Assembly (NCBI GenBank): GCA_023414355.1
Contig: JAEZOB010000042.1
Span: 1 to 64,000 of the forward strand
Source: Bacillota bacterium
GTDB lineage: Bacteria > Bacillota > Clostridia > Lachnospirales > Lachnospiraceae
DNA: 64,000 nt
Direction: 5' to 3'
Below are positions 16,809 through 25,507 of the stretch, in pieces (within the stretch, counting starts at the first letter, position 1; every line of letters begins with the position of its first letter). A program made the position numbers and the translations under genes. The notes under the pieces were generated by a model that searched no databases, was not told the DNA's origin, and was given only the letters and a program-made list of their open reading frames with translations.

Positions 16809-17028
16809 GACAAATGAATTGATTTTTATTCATTTGTACTCGACAATTGAAATGATTTATCATTTCAGTTGTACATGACAAATGAATTGGTTTTTATTCA
16901 TTTGTACTCGACAATTGAATTGATTTATCATTTCAGTTGTACAAGACTAATGAATTGGTTTTTATTCAATTGTACAAGACAAGTGAATTGATTTAATTCA
17001 ATTGTACAAGACAAATATATTGATTTTT
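16809..17028. repeat. Tandem array of six 32-35 bp hairpin units plus a degenerate seventh
   Basis: Units start at 16809, 16842, 16877, 16910, 16945, 16978 and, degenerate, 17010; each starts with GAC. Two kinds first alternate: one with stem ACAAATGAAT/ATTCATTTGT and one with stem ACAATTGAAATGAT/ATCATTTCAGTTGT. Later units are hybrids, with paired changes keeping the stems (AATTGAAT..ATTCAATT). The array fills the whole gap between the HI0933 flavoprotein stop codon and the cmk leader, so it is probably transcribed. There are no spacers, so it is not a CRISPR. Confidence 0.9.
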
Positions 17029-18261
17029 TTATATGGAAAATCCTGCAAGATATGCCGTTGACCATGCAATCTGAAGGTTATACCCTCCTGTCAAAGCATC
17101 CAAATCAAGGATCTCTCCTGCAAAGTACACGTTTTTTACAAGCTTTGATTCCATCGTCGAGGGATTGACTTCCTTTACCTGAATTCCTCCCTTGGTGATG
17201 ACTGCCTGGTTATAATCGGCAAGCTTCGTAATATGAAGCGGAAAATGCTTCAAAACATGAACCAGCTGAAGCCTTTCTTCCTTCGTGATTGAATTTACTT
17301 TCTTTTCCGAATTAATAAGGCTTAGACGAATAATAACATCTATTAGTTTGTTTGGCAATAGGTGGTCGAGGGAATTCTTAAATTGTTTATTTTTAAATTC
17401 CTCAAAATCCCGTAAGATCCGATTATCGAGCTGTTCCTCTGTTAAGGCCGGTTTTAGGTCTATGGTCAACAGCAGCGGCTCCTTGCTTTTCAGATAAGGG
17501 ATTACATAACTGCTGGCACTTAGAATGACCGGACCACTGACACCGAAATGTGTAAATAGAAGTTCACCGAAATCTCTGTAAACCTGCTTTTGCCCACAGG
17601 TAATCTCAATTTCAACATTCTTTAAAGAAAGGCCCATCAGCTCCTTAACAAAGGTTTCCTGCGTATATAGCGGAACCAGGGAGGGGGAAAGCTCAGTTAC
17701 GGTATGTCCAAGTTCTTTGGCAAATTTAAAGCCATCACCATTTGAGCCGGTGACAGGATAGGATAAACCTCCGGTGGTTATGATTACGGCGTCTCCAACG
17801 AGCTCTTCTGTAGAATTCTTTAATAAAAGGCTGTTAAATGCTCCATCCTGAGTTATGATCTTCACAACTTCACTTTTATACCGAACACTTACCGACAATC
17901 GTTCCAGTTCTTTTTTTAATACAGCGATTACATCTGAGGACTTATCAGATGCCGGAAATACTCGATTACCACGTTCGGTTTTCAGCGGCAGGCCAAGCTG
18001 TTCAAAAAAATCCATAGCATCATAATTACTGAAGGTATGATACGCTTTGAATAAGAATTTCGGATTGGTCACTACCTGATCGAAGAAAGTTTCTTTATCG
18101 CAGGCATTGGTCAGATTGCATCTTCCCTTTCCGGTGATAAAAAGCTTTTTACCGAGCTTTTCATTTTTTTCCAGAAGAACCACCTTATGACCAGCTCTCG
18201 CCGCTGTAATTGCAGCAAGCATTCCGGCAGCTCCGCCTCCGACTACATAAACCTTTCCCAT
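17029..18261 (-). CDS. NAD(P)/FAD-dependent oxidoreductase, HI0933 / aminoacetone oxidase-like family
   Basis: 410 residues. The N-terminal FAD-binding Rossmann motif is 'VVGGGAAGMLAAITAARAG', followed by 'KLGKKLFITGKGRCNLTNA', a hallmark of the HI0933 (BaiN-like) family. The C-terminus 'VYFAGEILDLDALTGGYNLQ' closes the FAD site. Members are soluble flavoproteins of mostly unproven substrate. AAGGAAG and AAGG precede the ATG. It lies upstream of cmk, with the hairpin array between. Confidence 0.9.
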   Translation of the reverse strand: MGKVYVVGGGAAGMLAAITAARAGHKVVLLEKNEKLGKKLFITGKGRCNLTNACDKETFFDQVVTNPKFLFKAYHTFSNYDAMDFFEQLGLPLKTERGNRVFPASDKSSDVIAVLKKELERLSVSVRYKSEVVKIITQDGAFNSLLLKNSTEELVGDAVIITTGGLSYPVTGSNGDGFKFAKELGHTVTELSPSLVPLYTQETFVKELMGLSLKNVEIEITCGQKQVYRDFGELLFTHFGVSGPVILSASSYVIPYLKSKEPLLLTIDLKPALTEEQLDNRILRDFEEFKNKQFKNSLDHLLPNKLIDVIIRLSLINSEKKVNSITKEERLQLVHVLKHFPLHITKLADYNQAVITKGGIQVKEVNPSTMESKLVKNVYFAGEILDLDALTGGYNLQIAWSTAYLAGFSI

Positions 18262-18454
18262 CCTTTTCTTCCTTCCTGTATCTTAAATGGATAAAAGGGC
18301 AGCTTATATCCATGTCACCTGCGGTGATCTGCCCTTTTATCTGAGTTTACTATAAAAGCTGTTATCATAAGATAACATATTATCATGATTGTGTCAAAAG
18401 GTGCCTAGAGCAAAATTCATTAATAATATAATTAGTATAAACCTATAAGCTATA

Positions 18455-18497
18455 AAACCTTCACATAAACCTTCAAATAAAACCTTCACATAAACCT
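18455..18497. repeat. Short direct repeat in the 18.3-18.6 kb gap
   Basis: An exact 18-base copy (AAACCTTCACATAAACCT) occurs at 18455-18472 and again at 18480-18497, a 25-bp period. The gap 18262-18591 also holds the hairpin at 18536-18578 and, at about 18390, TGTGTCAAAAGG, which resembles the arm of the 4.5-kb palindrome. I see no gene in this gap. Confidence 0.55.
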
Positions 18498-18535
18498 CTG
18501 AATAAATTCTGGTGTTTTCTATCTTAATCATAATA

Positions 18536-18578
18536 TTAGGTAATTGTCGAGTACATATTCCGTACCGCAATTACCTAA
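18536..18578 (-). terminator. Long hairpin after the GerMN lipoprotein gene, probable terminator
   Basis: TTAGGTAATTG (18536-18546) pairs perfectly with CAATTACCTAA (18568-18578); an inner GTAC/GTAC pair shortens the loop. There is no clear T-run. The left arm contains AATTGTCGAGTAC, the reverse complement of the junction GTACTCGACAATT seen between units of the 16.8-kb array. Confidence 0.5.
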
Positions 18579-18591
18579 TAAATCTTTTCGC

Positions 18592-19221
18592 TTATTTTGT
18601 CATATAGGGTTCGTTGATTCCTAATTCTATGTGGTCGCTGACGTAAGCTTCTCCCTCTGCCCGGTAAATAATTTTGTTATATTCTTTCAGATTATCGATC
18701 AGGCTCATTGCGATTGCATCCAGGATTGGACCTTCATAGATGATACCGCCCTCACTTAACGGAGCTTTATCCCGATAAAAGCTTACTATAACAGCATCCT
18801 TGTCCTCTTTGACATAATCAATCCCTACTTCAAGGGAACGGTCTGCCATAGATTCGACTACCTTATCAACGATATAATCAGCTGTAATATTCGTATCTTT
18901 GGTTACTGCTATGGTAAAGGGCTCTGTTACTCCGGACTCCATATTCACAGTATACAGGGAAAGATCGACAGTTGCTGCAGGTTGTACAGCAGGAGTCGGG
19001 CTGCTGCCCGGAGTCACGTTTGCTTCTGTATCCTCAGCTTTGCTATCAGGAGGAGAAACCGTCACTTCATTCTGATCCTCTGTGGGTGCTAATGTGATAA
19101 CGGAACTACCCTCTTCAGAGGAATCAAAAAAATCAAAACTGAAAAAGTCACAACCCGAGAATAACAGTGTACTGAAACAAATTATAATGAATAAGATTGT
19201 TTTTTTAGTATTGCGTTCCAT
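18592..19221 (-). CDS. GerMN-domain lipoprotein (probable)
   Basis: 209 residues. The signal peptide has lipobox 'LLFSGC' with C24 as the lipidated residue, followed by a disordered Thr/Pro/Glu-rich linker (to about residue 85). The folded C-terminal domain, from 'DLSLYTVNMESGVTEPFTI' to 'IEYRAEGEAY'-like strands, fits the GerMN fold found in spore germination and sporulation lipoproteins. AAGG is better placed for the ATG at 19221 than for one two codons earlier. Function is inferred from fold resemblance only; cinA lies upstream. Confidence 0.6.
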   Translation of the reverse strand: MERNTKKTILFIIICFSTLLFSGCDFFSFDFFDSSEEGSSVITLAPTEDQNEVTVSPPDSKAEDTEANVTPGSSPTPAVQPAATVDLSLYTVNMESGVTEPFTIAVTKDTNITADYIVDKVVESMADRSLEVGIDYVKEDKDAVIVSFYRDKAPLSEGGIIYEGPILDAIAMSLIDNLKEYNKIIYRAEGEAYVSDHIELGINEPYMTK

Positions 19222-19258
19222 AATCATCCTTGCCTTTCAGATTTAATCCCTATTTTTT

Positions 19259-19376
19259 AAAAGAACTTCCGTTGCTTTCTTGATAAAATGCTAATTCTTG
19301 ATATAATGCGAATGCAAGCAAGCTTACATATCAATATTTTATACGGAAATGTACAGAGAACCTTTTGACTTTTTAA
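19259..19376. repeat. Degenerate relative of the 4.5-kb palindrome
   Basis: The segment GCAAGCAAGCTTACATATCAATAT (about 19315-19338) matches the centre of the palindrome at 4451-4562 with only a few changes, and the right flank ends in CTTTTGACTTTTT, like the outer arm CTTTTGACACTTT. The left half is strongly decayed. It lies between cinA and the GerMN gene. Confidence 0.5.
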
Positions 19377-19487
19377 CTATATTGATTCCTTCACTGCCTT
19401 AAAAATAGGATAAAACTGTGTCATTTCTATGGTATTATGAAACAATTTATAAAAAAGTTATGATTTCGTAATTTATTCCATAAATTA

Positions 19488-20744
19488 CTAACAATTTTCC
19501 AATAATGAACGTCTAAGAAGATCAAGTGCCTGAATTACGCTTTGATCCCTGATTTTCATACGGTTTCCTCTTAACCGAAGTTCCTTCACTGTTACCCTAT
19601 CTTCTACAAGACAAGCAATATAAACCAAGCCTACGGGCTTCTCAGGAGTACCTCCATCCGGCCCTGCAATTCCTGTAGTAGCGATTGCTGCTGAAGCACC
19701 TGCTGCTTTTGCCGCACCTCGGACCATCTCTTCCGCTGTCTGTGGACTCACAGCACCAAAGTTTTCTAAGGTTACCAAAGAGACCCCGAGGTTCTTATTC
19801 TTGGCTTCATTGGAATAAGTGATGAAGCCTTCCTTCAGGACTTCGGAAACACCGGATACATTGACTAGTCGTCCGGTCAACAATCCACCGGTACAGGATT
19901 CTGCTGTTGCGAGAGTCATTTTTTTCTCTTTCAGGAGATTAACGGTGACCTCTTCCAAAGTTTCATCCTCTCGGGTTGTATAAATATAGTCACCAAAACG
20001 TCGATACAATTCATTCACTACGGGTTCTAACAGCTGCTCAGCTTCTTCCGGGCTTTTCGCAGCCGCAGTAACACGAAAGTGTACTTCACTGTTCTTGGCA
20101 TAAGGAGCAATTGTCGGATTGGTCTGTGCTTCAATCATGTCAAGAATATCCGTCTCAGCCTTACTTTCTCCGATACCGCAGATCTTTACCATTTTTGATA
20201 CAAACAGCCTGTCCTGTTTTGCTTTGAGATAAGGAAGTACAGAGGCTTCAAACATCGGAAGCATTTCGTTTGGAGGTCCGGGCATCAGGATGACAGCCTT
20301 TTCGTTATCTTCAACGATATATCCGGGTGCAGTACCGTTCGGATTCTCAAGAACGATGCAACCGTCGATTTTTAACGCCTGCTTCCAATTATTTTCTGTA
20401 ATGACTGCAGGGATATTTCCGGTACTTCTGGAGCGGAAATAATTTGCGATATGTTCTCTGGAGGCTTCATCCATGATTAGCTCCCTGCCGAACACCTTGG
20501 CAACGGTTTCCTTTGTCATATCATCCTGTGTTGGTCCGAGACCGCCTGTCAGTAAGACGATATCGCTTCTGTCTAAGGCAGTCTTTAAAACTTCACATAG
20601 TCGGCCTTCGTTATCACCCACCGTGATTTGATAATATAAAGAAAAACCAAGCTCTGCACATTTCTGTGATAAGTAATTCGCATTGGTATTTACAATATTT
20701 CCAAGTAATAATTCTGTTCCTACACTGATTAACTCAACTGTCAT
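19488..20744 (-). CDS. cinA: CinA family competence/damage-inducible protein (NMN deamidase/ADP-ribose pyrophosphatase type)
   Basis: About 418 residues. An N-terminal MoCF-like domain ('ELISVGTELLLGNIVNTNA', 'LLTGGLGPTQDDMTKE') is joined to a C-terminal CinA/PncC domain ('LATAESCTGGLLTGRL', 'IATTGIAGPDGGTPEKPVG') that in homologues deamidates NMN. Two ATGs three codons apart are possible; AAAGG is well spaced for the one at 20744. It directly follows pgsA; the pgsA-cinA order is conserved, but here recA is not the next gene. Confidence 0.95.
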   Translation of the reverse strand: MTVELISVGTELLLGNIVNTNANYLSQKCAELGFSLYYQITVGDNEGRLCEVLKTALDRSDIVLLTGGLGPTQDDMTKETVAKVFGRELIMDEASREHIANYFRSRSTGNIPAVITENNWKQALKIDGCIVLENPNGTAPGYIVEDNEKAVILMPGPPNEMLPMFEASVLPYLKAKQDRLFVSKMVKICGIGESKAETDILDMIEAQTNPTIAPYAKNSEVHFRVTAAAKSPEEAEQLLEPVVNELYRRFGDYIYTTREDETLEEVTVNLLKEKKMTLATAESCTGGLLTGRLVNVSGVSEVLKEGFITYSNEAKNKNLGVSLVTLENFGAVSPQTAEEMVRGAAKAAGASAAIATTGIAGPDGGTPEKPVGLVYIACLVEDRVTVKELRLRGNRMKIRDQSVIQALDLLRRSLLENC

Positions 20745-20766
20745 TAGGGGCATCCTTTCTATTGCT

Positions 20767-21306
20767 TTAGTGCTGTTCCTTCAATACAGATTTATTCTTA
20801 ATCATATAATCGATCAGTGAGATGACGGTCAGTGCTAAGGCAAGATAGATTGCTATCTGCTCGAGTACATTCATCCATCCGTAATCCAGGTTCACGATCA
20901 GCATGACACTCATCACCATCTGAACATTGGTTTTAAGCTTTCCCCACCAGCTGGCCGCTATGACCACCCCATTATCCGATGCGATCAGACGGAAGCCGCT
21001 GATTATAAACTCTCTTGCGATGATGATGATTACAATCCAGGCAGGTACAGTTTTAAGCGCCACAAAACAGATCAGCGCGCTGCTGACCAAAAGCTTATCT
21101 GCCAGAGGATCCATGAATTTACCGAAATTTGTTACGAGATTATGCTTTCTGGCAATATAACCGTCAAGTAAATCCGATAAGGCTGCGATGACAAAGAGGA
21201 TTGCGGCAAGGATATTGCCGTAGGGTATCCCTTCTCCAAGCATAAAGATCAAAAAGATCGGGATCATACAGACCCTGAAAATGGTTATTTTATTTGGCAG
21301 ATTCAT
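20767..21306 (-). CDS. pgsA: CDP-diacylglycerol-glycerol-3-phosphate 3-phosphatidyltransferase
   Basis: 179 residues, polytopic membrane enzyme that makes phosphatidylglycerophosphate. The CDP-alcohol phosphotransferase signature D-x2-DG-x2-AR-x8-G-x3-D-x3-D is complete: 'DLLDGYIARK' followed by 'FGKFMDPLADK'. About four to five hydrophobic segments. Its ATG overlaps the rimO stop codon by four bases (ATGA), indicating translational coupling. Confidence 0.96.
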   Translation of the reverse strand: MNLPNKITIFRVCMIPIFLIFMLGEGIPYGNILAAILFVIAALSDLLDGYIARKHNLVTNFGKFMDPLADKLLVSSALICFVALKTVPAWIVIIIIAREFIISGFRLIASDNGVVIAASWWGKLKTNVQMVMSVMLIVNLDYGWMNVLEQIAIYLALALTVISLIDYMIKNKSVLKEQH

Positions 21307-22646
21307 TGTTCCTTGCCCCCTTCTACAATATTGCCGACCAAATCATAGCCTTTGGCACCGGTTACCACTGCTTCTACGATATCTCCCGATAACAACTCTC
21401 TGTCACTACTTAAGAATAAGAAACCGTCCACCTGGGGAGCATCCATCGTTGTTCTTCCGATATAGACCTGATCTTCTTCAGCTATTTTCCCTTCAATCAA
21501 TACTTTAAAACGTCTTCCGATCAATCTGCCGGTAAAGTCGAATACGATGTCCTGCTGAAGCTTCATCAGTTCCTTGCGACGCTGTTTTTTCACTTTTGCA
21601 AGGATCTGAGGCTTTAATTTAGCCGCAGGAGTCTGATCTTCTTTGGAATAGGTGAAAACTCCGAGTCGTTCAAAACGCATCTGCCTGACAAATTCGCATA
21701 GCTCTTTATGCTCTTCCTCTGTCTCTGTAGGAAATCCGGTAATTAAAGTGGTACGAAGCACTATATCCGGAAGGTTACTTCTGAGCTTTCCGATGATATT
21801 CATCAGATCTGCTTTATTCGTCCTTCTTCCCATCAGCTTAAGAATACGATCTGAGGCATGCTGTATCGGAAGATCCAGATAACGACAGATTTTCGGTTCA
21901 CGCTTCATAACCTCAATCAGCTCGTCCGTGATCTCCTCAGGATAGCAATAAAGGATTCGTATCCATTCGATACCCTCAACCTTGCATAGCTCAGTTAACA
22001 GCTTGGGCAAAGTCTTCTCATTGTACAAATCCACACCGTACAGAGTGGTCTCTTGTGCGACAAGAATCAACTCCTTCACTCCTTGTGTAGCAAGGTAGTT
22101 CGCTTCTCTAAGAAGCTCTTCCATAGGAACGCTTCTGAAATTACCTCTAACCTGAGGGATAATGCAGTAGGTACAATGCTTATCGCAGCCCTCAGCTATT
22201 TTCATATAAGTGGAAAAGGTTCCGGAAGTCAGCACACGATTACTGCGGACCATCGGTAGTCTGTCAAGACCTTCAAAGCGGGTATGCCTTCCACCCTGCA
22301 TAATCTTCTCGATGACCTCCAGAATTTCGTCAAAGCTTGCTGTTCCGAGGAGTGCATCAACCTCAGGGATCTCATTTAAGATCTCATCCTTATACCGTTC
22401 TGCGAGACAGCCGGTTACGATCAATGCCTTCAACTGCCCGCTCTTCTTATATTCAGCCATCTCCAGGATGGTGGTGATGCTCTCTTCCTTGGCATCATGG
22501 ATAAAGCAGCAGGTATTGACGATGATGATATCTGCCTCCTGTTCTTCGTTAATCAGCTGATATCCGTTCTCCTGTAAAATTCCAAGCATGTTCTCGCTGT
22601 CAACAAGATTCTTGTCACAGCCAAGTGATACAAAATATATATTCAT
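21303..22646 (-). CDS. rimO: Ribosomal protein S12 methylthiotransferase RimO
   Basis: 447 residues. Radical SAM methylthiotransferase acting on an aspartate of ribosomal protein S12. The N-terminal UPF0004 domain has cysteines in 'SLGCDKNLVDSE', 'NTCCFI' and 'VTGCLAERY'; the radical-SAM motif is 'CDKHCTYC'; a C-terminal TRAM domain is present. 'GCDKNLVDSE' favours RimO over MiaB. GGAGAAACGA precedes the ATG. In an operon with pgsA and cinA. Confidence 0.96.
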   Translation of the reverse strand: MNIYFVSLGCDKNLVDSENMLGILQENGYQLINEEQEADIIIVNTCCFIHDAKEESITTILEMAEYKKSGQLKALIVTGCLAERYKDEILNEIPEVDALLGTASFDEILEVIEKIMQGGRHTRFEGLDRLPMVRSNRVLTSGTFSTYMKIAEGCDKHCTYCIIPQVRGNFRSVPMEELLREANYLATQGVKELILVAQETTLYGVDLYNEKTLPKLLTELCKVEGIEWIRILYCYPEEITDELIEVMKREPKICRYLDLPIQHASDRILKLMGRRTNKADLMNIIGKLRSNLPDIVLRTTLITGFPTETEEEHKELCEFVRQMRFERLGVFTYSKEDQTPAAKLKPQILAKVKKQRRKELMKLQQDIVFDFTGRLIGRRFKVLIEGKIAEEDQVYIGRTTMDAPQVDGFLFLSSDRELLSGDIVEAVVTGAKGYDLVGNIVEGGKEQ

Positions 22647-22768
22647 TCGTTTCTCCTATACTATACAATGATATTGCAGTATTTCCGAAGCATTTTTACC
22701 GCAACAAACATTGTAACAGCTTTCTAACGAAAAGAAAATATCAAGTTTCTTGAAGAAATCACCAATAG

Positions 22769-23620
22769 CTATCTGCCATTCTGCATCAAAGCTGCTTCCA
22801 CGCAATTATTCATCAGCATAACAACGGTCATCAGCCCGACACCACCGGGAACAGGTGTAATTGCAGAAACATGATCAAATACGTCCTGATAATCGACATC
22901 GCCACAGAGCTTATTATTCTCATCCCTATTCATACCCACATCGATGACTACGGCTCCTTCTTTCACATATTCCTTGTTAACGAAGCGTACTTTGCCGATT
23001 GCGACAATGAGGATATCCGCACGTTTTGCTACCTCTTTGATATTCTTGGTTCTGGAATGACATACCGTAACGGTTGCGTTTTCTCGAAGCATCAGCATAG
23101 ACATCGGTTTTCCTACGATATTGCTTCTGCCTATGATAACACATTCCTTACCCTCTGTCTCAATCTGGTAACGCTTCAGCATCTCAAGTACTCCTGCGGG
23201 AGTGCAGGATACAAAACCCTTCTGACCGATGCTGAGTGCACCGACACTCTGAGGATGGAAGCCGTCCACATCCTTTTCAGGTGCAATGGATTTAATAATG
23301 AAGTTCTCATCAATATGCTTTGGAACGGGAAGCTGTACCAGAATACCATTCACACTTTGATCCATATTCAGCTTCTGTACCAGAGCAAGCAACTCCTCCT
23401 GTGAGGTCTCTTCCGGAAGCTCATAAGCCAAGGAGCGGATTCCAATGTATTCACAAGCCTTCTTTTTATTACCGACATAGGTCGTGGAAGCAGGGTCTTC
23501 TCCTACCTGGATTACCGCCAGTGTAACTTCGATCCCTTCTTCCTTTAGTCCGGCCACCTTTTCCTTCAACTCGTCCTTCATTTCCGCAGAAATTTTCTTA
23601 CCATCGATGATTACAGCCAT
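22769..23620 (-). CDS. folD: Bifunctional methylenetetrahydrofolate dehydrogenase/methenyl-THF cyclohydrolase
   Basis: 283 residues. Interconverts methylene-, methenyl- and formyl-THF. The catalytic Tyr/Lys segment is 'TYVGNKKKACEYIGI', the folate loop 'QLPVPKHIDE', and the NADP site 'IIGRSNIVGKPMSMLML'. The C-terminus 'ITPVPGGVGLMTVVMLMNN' is the family signature. GAGGAGAG precedes the ATG. First gene of a probable folD-rimO-pgsA-cinA unit. Confidence 0.97.
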   Translation of the reverse strand: MAVIIDGKKISAEMKDELKEKVAGLKEEGIEVTLAVIQVGEDPASTTYVGNKKKACEYIGIRSLAYELPEETSQEELLALVQKLNMDQSVNGILVQLPVPKHIDENFIIKSIAPEKDVDGFHPQSVGALSIGQKGFVSCTPAGVLEMLKRYQIETEGKECVIIGRSNIVGKPMSMLMLRENATVTVCHSRTKNIKEVAKRADILIVAIGKVRFVNKEYVKEGAVVIDVGMNRDENNKLCGDVDYQDVFDHVSAITPVPGGVGLMTVVMLMNNCVEAALMQNGR

Positions 23621-23725
23621 ATTCTAAACTCTCCTCTATCTATTTTTTAAGGAATACGATTCGTATTTCCCTATTCTACTGATGTAATAATATAAATCAT
23701 AAATGGATTGCTGTTTTATTTTATT

Positions 23726-23754
23726 ATCATAATATAATCCCTTCGATATCACAA
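23726..23754 (-). promoter_or_regulatory. Candidate folD promoter
   Basis: Minus strand TTGTGA (23749-23754), 17-base spacer, TATGAT (23726-23731), about 105 bases before the folD start. The rest of the 23621-24031 gap holds only the methyltransferase terminator hairpin. Confidence 0.55.
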
Positions 23755-23967
23755 GAAAATTCTGTTAAAATACCCATAGAATATGATATTTCTTACTATC
23801 CTCACATGATGCGGCCCCTTATTCCTATAAAGCATGGTGCATTTTTATAATGGTTCAGTTGAATTATTCTTATATTTATTCAGTAATGATATAATATTGA
23901 AAGCATAATAAAAAGTAAGTGGGATATTAAGTTTATCCCAAGATTTTTCGGATTACTTATATTGTAA

Positions 23968-24004
23968 GGGTGTCCTCAAGGATTAAATCATCCAGAGAAC
24001 ACCC
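23968..24004 (-). terminator. Hairpin terminator after the methyltransferase gene
   Basis: On the minus strand GGGTGTTCTC...GAGGACACCC forms a stem of about 15 pairs with a few G-U pairs and a short loop, 28 bases past the stop codon. The following sequence TTACAAT is only moderately T-rich. Confidence 0.6.
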
Positions 24005-24031
24005 CTACTCATTATGGCTTACTCTATACTG

Positions 24032-24865
24032 TTACTTGGTTGCGACAGCACAGATGATCTCACTGTCTTTCTGATACTTCTCTCCGGCAACATTTGCGTA
24101 GAACATAGTGGACTGAAAGCCAGCTTCTTTAAAATCTAAGTTCAGCTCCTCCGTCGTAAAGGTGTGATCCCAGATGTGATAGCATTCCACGGAGGCTTCG
24201 GAAAGAATGATATACTGGTTCATTCTGGTATGACATTCATCATATCGATATTGAGAGCTCAGACAGAGATGGGGCTGACTACTCCAAAAACCTGTTTCAT
24301 AAAAGGACCAATCATGACTTTCCATCCCCTTTTCGTAGGAAGCTATAGAAAATACATCAACGATGAATTTCCCATTCGGTTTTAATGCTTTGTAGATTCT
24401 ATGCAACAGCAAGCTCCTGTCTTCATCGGAAAACACAGAGAAATCACAATAGATCAGCGTAATGACATCAAAGGTTTCTTCATAGGATAACTCCCGATAA
24501 TCCATAGGTTGATAATCAATCTTTAGGTTATTCTGTTCGGCAGTTGCTTTGGCATATTCCAGAGATCTTCCGGAGAGATCGACACCGGTAACCTGATATC
24601 CGAGTCTTGCGAAACGTTCGGTATAAAGCCCCGGTCCGCAGCCTAAGTCCAGCAGTGCCGGATATTGTGACGGAGGTACCAGCTGTGCGATCCAGTTTAC
24701 TGACTTAGCAATAAATTGATGATTTCTTGAAGCCGGATCGCTGTCAGGATCTAAGTGAGCTGCAAGCATTCCCTTTGAGATATGCTCGTCATCCCAAAAC
24801 TTTGCGGTACTGGGAGCATAAAGCTCCGGCTTTTTCGAGGTGTATTTCAGTAATAATTCATTCAT
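24032..24865 (-). CDS. Class I SAM-dependent methyltransferase
   Basis: 277 residues. Motif I is 'LDLGCGPGLYTERFARLG', with the acidic ribose-binding residue in 'VTGVDLSGRSLEYA' and motif IV-like 'DVITLIYCDFSVF'. A cytosolic methyltransferase of the UbiE/Methyltransf_25 type; the substrate is not evident. AAAGGAATTTAT precedes the ATG. It stands alone between two terminators. Confidence 0.85.
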   Translation of the reverse strand: MNELLLKYTSKKPELYAPSTAKFWDDEHISKGMLAAHLDPDSDPASRNHQFIAKSVNWIAQLVPPSQYPALLDLGCGPGLYTERFARLGYQVTGVDLSGRSLEYAKATAEQNNLKIDYQPMDYRELSYEETFDVITLIYCDFSVFSDEDRSLLLHRIYKALKPNGKFIVDVFSIASYEKGMESHDWSFYETGFWSSQPHLCLSSQYRYDECHTRMNQYIILSEASVECYHIWDHTFTTEELNLDFKEAGFQSTMFYANVAGEKYQKDSEIICAVATK

Positions 24866-25038
24866 ATAAATTCCTTTCCTACGCGTGCTCCGCGCATATA
24901 CACAAATATTAGCTATACATATATTCGTGCAACTTAAATTGGATTGGTACCAAGTCTGTGCCTTGTGCTATGATACTGTGACACAAACAAGGTGAGTAAT
25001 TTTTGTATTTCGTTATGTGATAACCTCATTTTCTGCAT

Positions 25039-25066
25039 TAAAAAAGCTGTGGAATTTTCCACAGCT
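25039..25066 (-). terminator. Strong rho-independent terminator
   Basis: On the minus strand AGCTGTGG pairs perfectly with CCACAGCT around a 6-base loop, followed by a run of six T. It ends the sugar-transporter transcript beyond the YesN-type regulator. The gap 24866-25507 otherwise holds the 35-bp tandem array and no gene. Confidence 0.85.
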
Positions 25067-25344
25067 GAATTTATATCAGTCTATCTCGTGGAAAATTATC
25101 ATAAAATCATACTTTGTGTATAGAAAAGTAAGCTGTAAGCTTCACAGCTGTTTCATTCCTATTGAGTTATGATTTTATCGATTTTTTCCACGTCGTACTT
25201 ATATTACCGATTGTGTAATATCAAGTATGCCGGATAGCTTCACCTCATTAAATATAGTTTTGCAGTAATTGGTTATCACAGGATAAGAATACCATATCTG
25301 TTTATCTCTGTCAATTCACAGCATCTATTCTAATAACAAAATTG

Positions 25345-25475
25345 TTTTGAAACAGTATGAGTTTCTATACCAATTTTTGTTTTGAGCCAGAATGTACTTC
25401 AATATTAATATTTTTTTTGAACCAAAATGTGTTTCTATACTAATATTTGCTTTTGAACCAAAATTTTATTAAATC
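25345..25475. repeat. 35-bp tandem repeat array, about 3.7 copies
   Basis: Copies start at 25345, 25380, 25415 and 25451 (last one partial). Each begins TTTTGA(A/G)(A/C)CA(G/A)(T/A)ATG and continues with a T-rich tail such as TTTCTATACTAATATTTG. It lies just downstream of the regulator gene and upstream of the terminator, so it would be in the 3' untranslated region of the operon. Confidence 0.85.
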
Positions 25476-25507
25476 TTAGTCTCAGGGTTTTCGTATGTAT
25501 TAATGTA

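Noticed and set aside
16809..17028. Possible CRISPR array
   Set aside because: Units are contiguous palindromes without unique spacers, and no cas genes are nearby.
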